Origin: Candidatus Woesearchaeota archaeon
Lineage (GTDB): Archaea; Nanobdellota; Nanobdellia; SCGC-AAA011-G17; GW2011-AR18
DNA length: 35,970 bases
NCBI GenBank assembly: GCA_018302105.1
Contig: JAGWAD010000001.1
Span: 1 to 35,970 of the forward strand
Direction of reading: 5' to 3'
The notes beneath the pieces were generated by a model that saw only the letters and a list, made by a program, of their open reading frames with translations, did no database searches and was not told the origin of the DNA. A program made the translations under genes and the position numbers. Below are positions 7,949-15,847 of the stretch, piece by piece; the first letter of the stretch is position 1, and every line of letters starts with the position of its first letter.

Positions 7949-8003
7949 CTAACTTTGAAGTAAATTTACATAACTTTTAAGCTTTTTGGTACTAAAAAAT
8001 CTA

Positions 8004-8777
8004 TTATGCCGCACGTCTCTTTTCCATAAAACTAAGACTATTAGTTAATCTTTCTTTTAAAAGGTTTATATTAAAAACACTCTTAACTTGATTAAGTAAA
8101 TTAAAATCTTTATCAGGAATCATTAGATTAATATAACTTGATGCAGTTTTATAATAATATTTGCTAATTTTTCTTTCCTTAGTACTTAAAATATCTCCAA
8201 AATAGATTAAGGATTCCACAGATTGGTAAAGCAGAAAACAACTTGCATGATTATCTTTAATTAAGTCATTCACTAATTTTAATGCTGAACTTACTTGATA
8301 AATTGATTCAGGCATATAAGATTGGGAACCTGCAATTAAATTTTTTGCAAGTTCAAATTTAGCTATTGCGAAATGTTCAGCGCCATTTAATAATAAATCA
8401 AATACAAGGTCTTTTTCCTCTGGAGGTTTTATCGAGTTAAAAGCTTCAATTAAGCGATCACAATAATGTTCAACAAGATCTGTTTCCTTTCTACTATGTG
8501 TTAATGCAAGAAATTTATTTCCATTTAAAGAACATTTAAGTGCTAATAAATTATAGCATTTTGCTTTCAAATCTACAGTTTCAATAGGTAAACCCTGTGC
8601 TGTTTTAAAAGCATGATCATAATATAATATTGCTTTTTCAAAATTACCTTCTTCAAAAGCATTTTTTCCAAACATTACACTATCTTTAGCTGCATTTGAA
8701 TAACTAAATTGGTTAGGGTTAGCTAGAAAAACATCTTCTTTATAAATAATAACTTCTAATTTTGTTTTTTGCCCCAA
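8004..8777 (-). CDS. hypothetical TPR-like helical repeat protein
   Basis: A 257-aa soluble protein built of helix pairs. The segment GKNAFEEGNFEKAILYYDHA (about residues 36-55) is a good TPR-type repeat, and later segments (NLLALKCSLNGNKFLALTH, GAEHFAIAKFELAKNL) have the same character. It is probably a protein-interaction scaffold. The start shown is TTG at 8777, about 25 bp after a TTATAA element on the minus strand; no in-frame ATG exists until residue 35, inside the first repeat, so TTG is preferred. A 23-bp element shared with the 20.8-kb promoter lies just upstream (8822-8844). Confidence 0.7.
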   Translation of the reverse strand: MGQKTKLEVIIYKEDVFLANPNQFSYSNAAKDSVMFGKNAFEEGNFEKAILYYDHAFKTAQGLPIETVDLKAKCYNLLALKCSLNGNKFLALTHSRKETDLVEHYCDRLIEAFNSIKPPEEKDLVFDLLLNGAEHFAIAKFELAKNLIAGSQSYMPESIYQVSSALKLVNDLIKDNHASCFLLYQSVESLIYFGDILSTKERKISKYYYKTASSYINLMIPDKDFNLLNQVKSVFNINLLKERLTNSLSFMEKRRAA

Positions 8778-9002
8778 TTTTAAAAAAGAATATAGCTTTC
8801 TTTATAATTATGACCTATATATTTGATATAATCTATATATTAACTCAACTTGTCTTAAGGGAATTTTTCCTTTTAAACATAAAACCTCTTTTCTAATATA
8901 TAGAATTAGTTATATAATTTAAATATCTTTCTAAGCCTAACTTAGAAAACTTCTCTATAATCAAATATTTTATATAGGATTACAGATTATATTTTATTTA
9001 AA
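8778..9002. promoter_or_regulatory. divergent intergenic region with inverted repeat and shared element
   Basis: This region separates the TPR-like gene (minus) from the membrane/wHTH pair (plus). A perfect 8-bp inverted repeat TTTCTAAG (8928-8935) / CTTAGAAA (8941-8948) with a 5-nt spacer lies 55 bp before the ATG at 9003; a weaker related pair TTCTA/TAGAA lies at about 8891-8905. These are candidate operators for the wHTH protein encoded downstream (autoregulation, inferred). A 23-bp element at 8822-8844 recurs at 20782-20804 with one mismatch. Confidence 0.5.
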
Positions 9003-9269
9003 ATGGTATTAAATGTTTTATGGCATAATTCTATGCATGTAGTAATTGCATCATTATCTGGAATTTTATTTATAATCTCATTACTGACTTATCTAAGAAC
9101 AAAAAGAAGTAAATTTATGTTTATATGCAGTGCATTTTTAATATTTTCTATTAAGGAAATAATATTAGCGATTAACATAATCAATGCAGGAACAGATCCT
9201 ATAATGGTACTTACGCATTTTCTGGATCTTTTAATACTTGTCTTATTTGCTCTTGGAATATTAAAATGA
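9003..9269 (+). CDS. small membrane protein, 88 aa, paired with wHTH regulator
   Basis: Three predicted membrane helices fill the protein: about residues 9-27 (HVVIASLSGILFIISLLTY), 36-58 and 67-87. They are separated by a short basic loop (RTKRSK). Its stop overlaps the start of the next gene as ATGA, so the two are translationally coupled. A small multi-pass membrane protein next to a tandem-wHTH regulator is a recurring archaeal arrangement and suggests a membrane signal passed to the regulator. No enzymatic motif is visible. Confidence 0.7.
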   Translation: MVLNVLWHNSMHVVIASLSGILFIISLLTYLRTKRSKFMFICSAFLIFSIKEIILAINIINAGTDPIMVLTHFLDLLILVLFALGILK

Positions 9270-9805
9270 TTAATGATTATTTTAAGAAAGAAGAAAAAGC
9301 TTTAAATTTGGATATTAGAAAAAAAATATATTTAACTATACATGAATTTCCTGGATTACATTTTAGGGAATTGCAAAGAAAAAATAATATTGGGGTGGGT
9401 AATTTAGATCATCATTTAAATTATCTGGAAAAAATAAACTTAATTAAAATTGAAAAATCAAAAGGAAACAAAAGATTTTATCCTATTGGCCTGAATGATT
9501 GTGAGAGAAATATCTTAGGAACATTAAGACAAAAAAATTTTAGGAAAATAATATTAAAATTATTAAAAGAAAAAAACATTACCCACAAAGATATTATTGG
9601 CTGTCTAAAGATTTCACCATCTTCTGTAACCTGGTATATTAATCAGTTAATTAATAGTAATATTTTAATTACATTAGAAAAAGAAAAACAAAGATATTAT
9701 GGATTGAAGAATGAGGAAAAAACAATTAAAGTTATCATAACTTATAAAAAAAGCTTTGTAGATAATTTAGTAGATAATTTTGTTGAAGCATTTGAAAAAC
9801 AGTAG
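9266..9805 (+). CDS. transcriptional regulator with two winged-HTH domains
   Basis: A 179-aa protein with tandem winged helix-turn-helix domains. The first (about 10-75) has FPGLHFRELQRKNNIGVGNL as helix-turn-helix, then LDHHLNYLEKINLIK and a beta wing (GNKRFYP). The second (about 85-155) repeats the pattern with NITHKDIIGCLKISPSSVTW, YINQLINSNIL and wing KQRYYGL. This resembles the archaeal two-wHTH regulators of COG3398 type. It is coupled by an ATGA overlap to the small membrane protein. The inverted repeat at 8928-8948 is a plausible binding site. Confidence 0.82.
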   Translation: MINDYFKKEEKALNLDIRKKIYLTIHEFPGLHFRELQRKNNIGVGNLDHHLNYLEKINLIKIEKSKGNKRFYPIGLNDCERNILGTLRQKNFRKIILKLLKEKNITHKDIIGCLKISPSSVTWYINQLINSNILITLEKEKQRYYGLKNEEKTIKVIITYKKSFVDNLVDNFVEAFEKQ

Positions 9806-9885
9806 TTCTATGATTGTTCCAATAGCTATTTAAAAAACAAACTTTAATACTCATACATTTTATAACCAAAAGAGGGATAAATAAA

Positions 9886-10893
9886 ATGGCTAGATCAAAG
9901 GAACACACTGACAATAAAAAAGATAAATATTATATTAGGATTTGGCAGATTGCTTCTTTAGTATTAACTTTATTATTAATTGGTTCACTCTTTATAGAAA
10001 ATATTTCAATATTAAAGACAGATACTTTAGATGAAAAAGAAATAGCCGATAAAACAATCGAATATCTCAATAAGAATATACTCCAAAGAGAAACTACTGT
10101 TGCAATAAAAAGTATTGAAGAATCAAATGGGTTATATAATTTAAAATTAAGTATAGATGGTCGAGATATAGATTCTTATGTAACAAAAAATGGCAGATTA
10201 TTATTTCCTCAGGTAATTGATTTGACAACAATTCCAGAAACAAGTAATATAAAAATTGATGTTCCTAAATCAAAAAAACCAAAAGTAGAATTATTTGTGA
10301 TGTCACATTGTCCTTATGGTACGCAGATTGAAAAAGGTATTATTCCGGTTGTAAAAATATTAAAAGATAAAATCGATTTTGAAGTAAAATTTGTAAATTA
10401 TGCTATGCATGGAAAAAAGGAACTGGATGAACAATTATTGCAATATTGTATCCAAAAAAATCACAAAGATAAATATTTAACTTATCTTGGCAAGTTTCTT
10501 GAAGATGGCAATTCAGAAGAAGCTATAAAAACAAGTGAAGTGATTAAGGAATCAATAAATTCATGTATTAGTGAAACTGATAAAAAATATAAAGTAAGTG
10601 AATCATTTGAAGATCCAAAAAAAAGTTTATGGGCAGGTAGTTTTCCACCATTTAAGGTATATGATGTTGAAAATAAAAATTATGATGTGCAAGGTTCGCC
10701 AACACTCGTAATTAATGGTAAGAAAATTGAGACAAGGAGAGATGCCCAAAACCTTCTTATATCAATCTGCAATGCTTTTGATAATAAGCCTGTAGAATGT
10801 GAAATGGACCTCACTTCAGTTGGCAATCCTGCTCCTGGATTTGGTTATGACACACAAGGAGGTTCAGTTGCTGCTGCAGGTTGTGGTGCTTAA
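9886..10893 (+). CDS. membrane-anchored DsbA/thioredoxin-fold protein (CPYG)
   Basis: A 335-aa protein with a cytoplasmic basic N-terminus, one membrane anchor at about residues 20-37 and an extracytoplasmic part. The thioredoxin-fold domain begins near 130 with VELFVMSHCPYG; C142-P-Y-G145 is the redox motif, although the second cysteine of a CxxC is absent. A cis-proline segment QGSPTLVING lies near 280. Additional cysteines (for example QYCIQK, NSCISE, SICNAF, VECEMD) could form disulfides. The C-terminus ends AAAGCGA. Likely role: thiol-disulfide chemistry of exported proteins, consistent with large exported proteins in the window. The single-Cys active site makes oxidase activity uncertain. 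Confidence 0.75.
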   Translation: MARSKEHTDNKKDKYYIRIWQIASLVLTLLLIGSLFIENISILKTDTLDEKEIADKTIEYLNKNILQRETTVAIKSIEESNGLYNLKLSIDGRDIDSYVTKNGRLLFPQVIDLTTIPETSNIKIDVPKSKKPKVELFVMSHCPYGTQIEKGIIPVVKILKDKIDFEVKFVNYAMHGKKELDEQLLQYCIQKNHKDKYLTYLGKFLEDGNSEEAIKTSEVIKESINSCISETDKKYKVSESFEDPKKSLWAGSFPPFKVYDVENKNYDVQGSPTLVINGKKIETRRDAQNLLISICNAFDNKPVECEMDLTSVGNPAPGFGYDTQGGSVAAAGCGA

Positions 10894-11045
10894 TCAGAAT
10901 TTTAAATTTACTATTTATATTAGCTTATGATATATCTAAAGTTCTAAAAACAAACATTGAAAAACTATTTATATTTGATTATTTAAAATTAGTAAAATAA
11001 ATAATACCTAAAATTTTATGTATCTAATATATTTCAATCAATTAT

Positions 11046-11981
11046 TTACTTAACATGAAACTCAACTATATCTCCTTCTTTTAATTTATGTTCTAACCCG
11101 ACATTGCTTCCATTATGTTTTACACTTTTACCCCAAACTCTTGCAAATTTAAATTTATCAATAAAATCATGATGTACAATTCTGGCTAAATCTCCTACAG
11201 AACTTCCTTTTTTCAACGCAACTGGAGGAAAATCTTTTTCTCTTCCTGGTTGTTTTGTATAAACATAAATTAAATCAAGCATCGTCCATACAGCATCTTT
11301 AAAATCGCCAACCCAGGAAACAGGATATTCACATTTAAAATTCTTTAATATTTTATTTACAATAACTAAGCATTTCCTTGTTTCATAACCCTCTCTGTTA
11401 TTAGATTTAAGCTTTTTTAAAACTACAAAATTTTTACTAAATTCTAATTCAATTATTTTTATTTGCTGTTCACAATCTCTTGTTCCATCTATTATTATAA
11501 CTATCAAATCTGCACTTCTTGCAATTGCTAATAAACTTGGCCCTTTATTGCTTTCATTAAAACCTAAAAATATTGCTGGGATTTCTACTAATTGAACCTT
11601 TATACCGTTGTAATCCATAACTCCAACCTCAGGCATTCTTGTAGTAAACTCATAATCAGCAACCAATGCTTTTGTATTTGCAAATTTATTTAATATTGTA
11701 GTTTTTCCACTATTCGGAATACCGATCAATGCAATTTGTGCTGCTCCTTCTTTCTTTATAGCTATACTAAAACCTCCAGTTTTTTTTGCTCTTTCTTTCT
11801 CAATTTTGGTTTTTAATTTAGAAATCTTAGTTTTAATTTCTAGTCTTAGCTTTTCAGCCCCTTTATGAGATGGCGATACTGAAAGCATATATTCTAGGGC
11901 TCTTATCTTTTCCTCATTAGTTTTAGCATCGTCTAATCTCTTTTGAGCTTCTGCATATTCATAACCTGCATTAATTGGCAT
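11046..11981 (-). CDS. DRG/Rbg-like GTPase with C-terminal TGS domain and altered G motifs
   Basis: A helical N-terminal arm (1-65) is followed by the G domain: G1 GIPNSGKTT at 87-95, a DRG-type stretch ADYEFTTRMPEVGVMDYNG at 108-126, then where DxPG is expected VEIPA (E133-A136), and where NKxD is expected NKIL (208-211). The last 70 or so residues form a TGS domain (VALKKGSSVGDLARIVHHDF onward) that ends GDIVEFHVK. Architecture and 311-aa length match the DRG/Rbg (COG1163) group, linked to ribosomes. The altered G3 and G4 motifs may mean changed nucleotide specificity or loss of hydrolysis. Confidence 0.82.
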   Translation of the reverse strand: MPINAGYEYAEAQKRLDDAKTNEEKIRALEYMLSVSPSHKGAEKLRLEIKTKISKLKTKIEKERAKKTGGFSIAIKKEGAAQIALIGIPNSGKTTILNKFANTKALVADYEFTTRMPEVGVMDYNGIKVQLVEIPAIFLGFNESNKGPSLLAIARSADLIVIIIDGTRDCEQQIKIIELEFSKNFVVLKKLKSNNREGYETRKCLVIVNKILKNFKCEYPVSWVGDFKDAVWTMLDLIYVYTKQPGREKDFPPVALKKGSSVGDLARIVHHDFIDKFKFARVWGKSVKHNGSNVGLEHKLKEGDIVEFHVK

Positions 11982-12034
11982 AAATAATCAAAAAACATAA
12001 GCTTTAATAAATCTTATTATAATTAAGAATGTAA

Positions 12035-12499
12035 ATGGAAGCTAAACAACTACTTGGATTAATAGATCAAGAGATAAATATGAATGTTAGAAATTGGAAA
12101 AGAATTGATGCTTCTAAGTTAGTGGATTCATATCAAATGGAAGAAGAATATAAACCAATTATAACTGAATATGTTGAAAAAGTAAATGATCTTCTTCAAA
12201 TAAGATATGAACAAGCAAAAGAGTATTCATGGCCAATGTCTATTCTTGGTTTAATTGGATCTTCTGCTATTGGAACAGGTATAGGGGCTTTAGTAGGATA
12301 TTTCACTGATGGAATAAATGGAGCAAAAAGCTTTGCAGCATGGGGAGCAGCAATGGGTGCATTATTTGAATTTATGTTTCATCCAACTTATACATTTCTA
12401 TCATATAAATATATAAGATCAGAAATTAAAAGCTTTAAAGAGCCAGTAATAACATACAAAAATCAGGCATTATCAAAATTAGAAAGCTTAGTGCAATGA
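12035..12499 (+). CDS. hypothetical membrane protein with Gly/Ala-rich hydrophobic centre
   Basis: I do not recognise this 154-aa protein. A charged helical N-terminal half (1-70) is followed by one or two hydrophobic segments rich in small residues (MSILGLIGSSAIGTGIGALV, then SFAAWGAAMGALFEFMF) and a charged helical tail. The GxxxG-like spacing suggests helix packing in the membrane. The gene ends TGA TAA, a double stop. It starts about 50 bp from the divergent DRG-like gene and precedes the deacetylase-like pseudogene. Confidence 0.62.
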   Translation: MEAKQLLGLIDQEINMNVRNWKRIDASKLVDSYQMEEEYKPIITEYVEKVNDLLQIRYEQAKEYSWPMSILGLIGSSAIGTGIGALVGYFTDGINGAKSFAAWGAAMGALFEFMFHPTYTFLSYKYIRSEIKSFKEPVITYKNQALSKLESLVQ

Positions 12500-12546
12500 T
12501 AATCAAAAAGGATAGCATTTAATAATTTTTTCTTTATTATAAAAAT

Positions 12547-13290
12547 ATGATTTCATTAAATGTTTACTTTAATCATGTAAATTCTCCAAGAGAATTAGAA
12601 AGAATATTGCAAGATAAACTACCTATAACTTTATCAGTTATTCCAGAAGGTTTAACAAAAGGAAGTTCAGCAAAAAAATATCCAAAATGATTGATTAATC
12701 TTTTAAAAGAAGTATCTAAACAGCCGCATATACTAATAGGTCAAAGAGACTATAAGCACAAATGTGAAATATCACATACAATTGCTAATCCATAGCATGA
12801 AAACAGTTGTTTATATAAGTTTTCTGAAAATGAATTTGATGATAAAGAAAGGCAATATGAACTTATAAAAAAGGGAAGATCAATAATAGAAGATAATTTA
12901 CAAAAATCACCAGAGACATATTGTCCACCAAATCACCAGTTTAATAATATAACTTTGGGAATTGCAGGAAATTTAGGTTATAAATTCCTTTTTGATAAAG
13001 CATTAACAAAAATAAAATCTTTTAGATATAGAGAAATGGCAATTTTATATGAATCAGAAATATTAAACAAGCAAACACAAAATTTATTTTTATATTATGA
13101 TTATATTGACAGAAAATCATTAAAATTTAATAAAGAAGTTAAAGCCGTATATGAAGTTCTTGTTGGTTTGGGATTATCATTACCAACACATTCATTATAT
13201 AAAAGACAAAATAATTTTGATTCAAAATTAAATAACTTATTAAAGACAGCAAGTAAAATATCAAGAGATGTGATGAAATTAATCCAATAA
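12547..13290 (+). pseudogene. polysaccharide deacetylase-like (DUF2334-like) gene with two nonsense codons
   Basis: One frame runs 247 codons from ATG 12547 to TAA 13290 without an indel but with TGA after KKYPK (about 12688) and TAG after TIANP (about 12793). Read through, it looks like a NodB/DUF2334-type deacetylase: ITLSVIPEG near the start, HILIGQRDYKHKCE in the metal-site region, ERQYELIKKGRSIIEDNL, then TYCPPNHQFNNITLGIAG and GYKFLFD. A TATA-like TTATAAAA lies directly before the ATG, so the promoter appears intact. Both lesions are single transitions from TGG/CGA and CAG/CAA. The 3' end overlaps the convergent nucleotidyltransferase by 12 bp. Recently inactivated gene is the best reading; the family call is moderate. 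Confidence 0.62.
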
Positions 13291-13983
13291 TTCTTTAATT
13301 ATAAGTTCTTCATCTAATTTTTTAACCAATTTTAAAGTAAACTCTTTCTCATAATCGCTAAAATCAGTTTTTCTGAGCATTACTTTCTTATACAAAGCAT
13401 TCAGAAATTGCTTTTCTTTTTTATCAAATAAATCTTTATTTATTGATACAGTTTTATTAAAATCCCAGATTAATTTACACTTTCTTATATAAGTTAAAAG
13501 CTGAAGTCTTTTTCTTATCTCAGCTAGGCACCATTTTGCAGCCTTAAATCCTTTAAGATTATTTAATATTTTCATCCTTTTTCTTTCTATATATTCCATT
13601 CCAATAATATCAAAAATTTCTTCTAAAAAATTAATATGCGAAATTTGTTTTAGAAAAAGACTATAATCCTTAGAAAAATATAAAACCTTACTTCCCTTTA
13701 GAAGTGTTATGTAAATAGTCCAATATCCATGTCTGATTTTTTCAATTAGTTGATCTGAAGTACAGAAATATTGTAAAGAAACTTTTTTGAATTTTTTAGC
13801 TAAATAATTCTTTTCCATTGGAATTTTATTTTTAAAAATAACAAATACATCATAATCACTTTTCTTTTTATCAAAGTAACCATATGTATAAGATCCGTAT
13901 ATAACAATAGCCATTAAATTATTTTTAAAATTAATTTTGCAATAATTTATAAATTCATTCAGATACTCATCACCAATCTTCAT
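13279..13983 (-). CDS. nucleotidyltransferase-domain protein
   Basis: The N-terminal 90 residues form a pol beta-type nucleotidyltransferase domain: IVIYGSYTYGYF with the GS motif near residues 30-31, then KKSDYDVFVIF with the D-x-D metal ligands about ten residues on. The remaining 140 residues are helical and basic, with RKRLQLLTYIRKCK. This resembles MNT-like or KNTase-like proteins. It could modify a small molecule, a tRNA or a partner toxin, but no HEPN partner gene is adjacent. Length 234 aa. Single gene; its 3' end overlaps the deacetylase-like pseudogene. Confidence 0.78.
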   Translation of the reverse strand: MKIGDEYLNEFINYCKINFKNNLMAIVIYGSYTYGYFDKKKSDYDVFVIFKNKIPMEKNYLAKKFKKVSLQYFCTSDQLIEKIRHGYWTIYITLLKGSKVLYFSKDYSLFLKQISHINFLEEIFDIIGMEYIERKRMKILNNLKGFKAAKWCLAEIRKRLQLLTYIRKCKLIWDFNKTVSINKDLFDKKEKQFLNALYKKVMLRKTDFSDYEKEFTLKLVKKLDEELIIKELLD

Positions 13984-14049
13984 ATAAAAATGAATATTAA
14001 CCTGTTTTTATTCTTTATTAATTTTAAAAAACTATATTAATTAATAAAA

Positions 14050-14667
14050 ATGAATTTATTTATGACAGAGCATTATTTTACAGAAAAACCAACATCCAGA
14101 TTAATAATAAAACAAATCAAAGAAATATTAAGGGATAATGAAATAGAATTATACACAGCTTCAGGTTTATTTTCTCCAGACCAGGTTGATAAGGGAACAA
14201 AACTCTTAATAGAAAAGTCAGTTATACAAGAAAATTCAAAAATATTAGATTTAGGATGCGGTTATGGCGCTATTGGAATTAGTCTTAAAATAATATTTCC
14301 TTTAATTGATTTGACTTTATCAGATATAAATGAGAGAGCTGTACAAATCACAAGTAGAAATTTAGATTTTCATAAATTAAATGGGAAGATTATACAAAGT
14401 AATGGTTTTGAAAAGATAAATGAAAATTTCGATATTATATTATTAAATCCGCCACAAACAGCAGGCAAAAAACTATGTTTTAAGTTAATAGAAGACGCAA
14501 AATCACATTTACTGCAAAATGGCAGCCTCCAGTTAGTTGCAAGGCACAATAAGGGCGGAAAAGAGTTATCTAAAAAAATGCTTGAAGTTTTTGGAAATGT
14601 TAAAGATATTGCTAAATCTTCAGGTTATAGGATTTACATAAGTAAAAATTCTGGGAAAAATTTATAA
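14050..14667 (+). CDS. RsmC-like SAM-dependent methyltransferase (N2-guanine type)
   Basis: A single MTS domain of 205 aa. SAM motif I is ILDLGCGYG at 65-73, followed by SDINERAV near 91-98. The catalytic NPPQ is at 133-136, the signature of base-amino N-methyltransferases such as RsmC, which methylates G1207 of 16S rRNA. The N-terminus EHYFTEKPTS and LYTASGLFSPDQVDKGT match archaeal relatives. ATG 14062 (MTEHY) is an equally good start and agrees better with the usual short N-terminus. Substrate specificity is inferred. Confidence 0.8.
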   Translation: MNLFMTEHYFTEKPTSRLIIKQIKEILRDNEIELYTASGLFSPDQVDKGTKLLIEKSVIQENSKILDLGCGYGAIGISLKIIFPLIDLTLSDINERAVQITSRNLDFHKLNGKIIQSNGFEKINENFDIILLNPPQTAGKKLCFKLIEDAKSHLLQNGSLQLVARHNKGGKELSKKMLEVFGNVKDIAKSSGYRIYISKNSGKNL

Positions 14668-14702
14668 ATAAACTTTGTTTCCAATGCATATCTTAACCTA
14701 AA

Positions 14703-15005
14703 ATGAAAAGATTATACAAAAAATTAGCTGATGATAGTTGTGTTTATGTAGAAAAATATAATTTACCTGAAAAAGACAGGACAACATTCGAATATGTTAT
14801 CAGATATGACCAGAGATGGGTTAAATTAGGGAAAAATCCTAATGCAAGTCATTATATTATAATGCCTAATCCAAGTTACGAAAGGCTGCATAATATAATA
14901 AGTTCAAAAGAAGATTTTCTAAAAATTCGTCAAATACTAGAAAATATAGTGAATTCAGAGGAAGCAGTAAATATAGATACTATAATTGAAAAGCTATCAA
15001 AATAA
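14703..15005 (+). CDS. hypothetical protein, 100 aa
   Basis: I do not recognise it. It is a small soluble protein with a beta-rich first half (SCVYVEKYNL, TTFEYVIRYDQRWVKLG) and a helical C-terminus (EDFLKIRQILENIVNSEEA). It has no cysteine cluster or catalytic motif. It follows the methyltransferase by 35 bp and precedes the MscS-like gene by 34 bp on the same strand, so it could belong to one transcript with them. Confidence 0.6.
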   Translation: MKRLYKKLADDSCVYVEKYNLPEKDRTTFEYVIRYDQRWVKLGKNPNASHYIIMPNPSYERLHNIISSKEDFLKIRQILENIVNSEEAVNIDTIIEKLSK

Positions 15006-15039
15006 ATAGTTTTTTAAAACCTAATTTCTAAGTTTATCT

Positions 15040-15609
15040 ATGGTAGAATACTCAGAAAATATAATAAAAGTAGTAACTGCTCTTTTAATACTAATTTTTG
15101 GATTATTAATAGCAAATATACTTAATAACATAATAAGAAAGTTATTAAGAGATATAGAAATAAATAAAATAATAAAAGAACAATTAAAGATTAATATTAA
15201 AGTAGAAGAAATAGCAGCTTCTGTAATAAAATATTTAATATATGCAGGTACAGTTATAATTGCATTAAATAAATTAGGATTTTCAACAAGAATACTACAG
15301 ATAATATTATTAGTATTTATTTTATTAGCATTAGTATTCATAGCTTTGGCATTTAAAGATTGGATACCAAATTTAGTCTCAGGATTTTATATTATTAAAA
15401 ATAAAAAATTATTAAAGGGAGATGATATAACAATAAATGATATAAAGGGAAAAGTATTGCAGGTTAATCTAATAGAAACCAAAATCGAAACAAATAATAA
15501 GGAGATTATATTTATACCTAATTCAAGCATAACAAAATATAAGGTTATAAAAAGCAAAAATGGTAAAGGCATACGTTCTAATACAATTAGAAGGAATAGA
15601 CGCAAGTAA
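15040..15609 (+). CDS. small MscS-like mechanosensitive channel
   Basis: Three membrane helices (about 10-28, 60-77 and 83-103) are followed by KDWIPNLVSGFYII and an Sm-like beta domain with KGDDITINDIKGKVLQVNL and IFIPNSSI, the pattern of the MscS core. At 189 aa it keeps only the pore and beta domain and lacks the C-terminal alpha-beta cage, as in other small archaeal MscS-like proteins. Likely role: release of solutes under hypo-osmotic stress. The last 17 codons overlap the start of the Lrp/RAM gene in another frame, a long overlap for this compact genome; a frameshift near the 3' end is possible. Confidence 0.75.
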   Translation: MVEYSENIIKVVTALLILIFGLLIANILNNIIRKLLRDIEINKIIKEQLKINIKVEEIAASVIKYLIYAGTVIIALNKLGFSTRILQIILLVFILLALVFIALAFKDWIPNLVSGFYIIKNKKLLKGDDITINDIKGKVLQVNLIETKIETNNKEIIFIPNSSITKYKVIKSKNGKGIRSNTIRRNRRK

Positions 15610-15796
15610 AGCTGCAAAGGAAATAACAAGCATAGAAGAAGTAGAGAATGCTCATCTGCTGTATGGAGAATATGATATAATTGCAGTAGTAAACACAAAA
15701 ACTTTAGTGCAGTTAAAAGAACTTGCTTTAAGCAAAATCTCAAAAGTCAAAGGTGTTGCAAAGACTTCAAGTCTAATTGTTGCTGATGAAGAATAA
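15560..15796 (+). CDS. stand-alone Lrp/AsnC ligand-binding (RAM) domain
   Basis: A 78-aa protein consisting only of the RAM effector domain of Lrp/AsnC regulators: MVKAYVLIQLEG, a helix, then IEEVENAHLLYGEYDIIAVV and SKVKGVAKTSSLIVADE. There is no DNA-binding helix-turn-helix. Such stand-alone RAM domains form multimers and bind amino acids or partner with full-length regulators. The start codon lies inside the MscS-like gene (50-bp overlap), and its N-terminus matches the family start, so the start is trusted. Confidence 0.85.
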   Translation: MVKAYVLIQLEGIDASKAAKEITSIEEVENAHLLYGEYDIIAVVNTKTLVQLKELALSKISKVKGVAKTSSLIVADEE

Positions 15797-15847
15797 TATC
15801 ATTAAAAAATTTAAGGAAAAATAAAAAATATTTCAATTGAAAATTAT

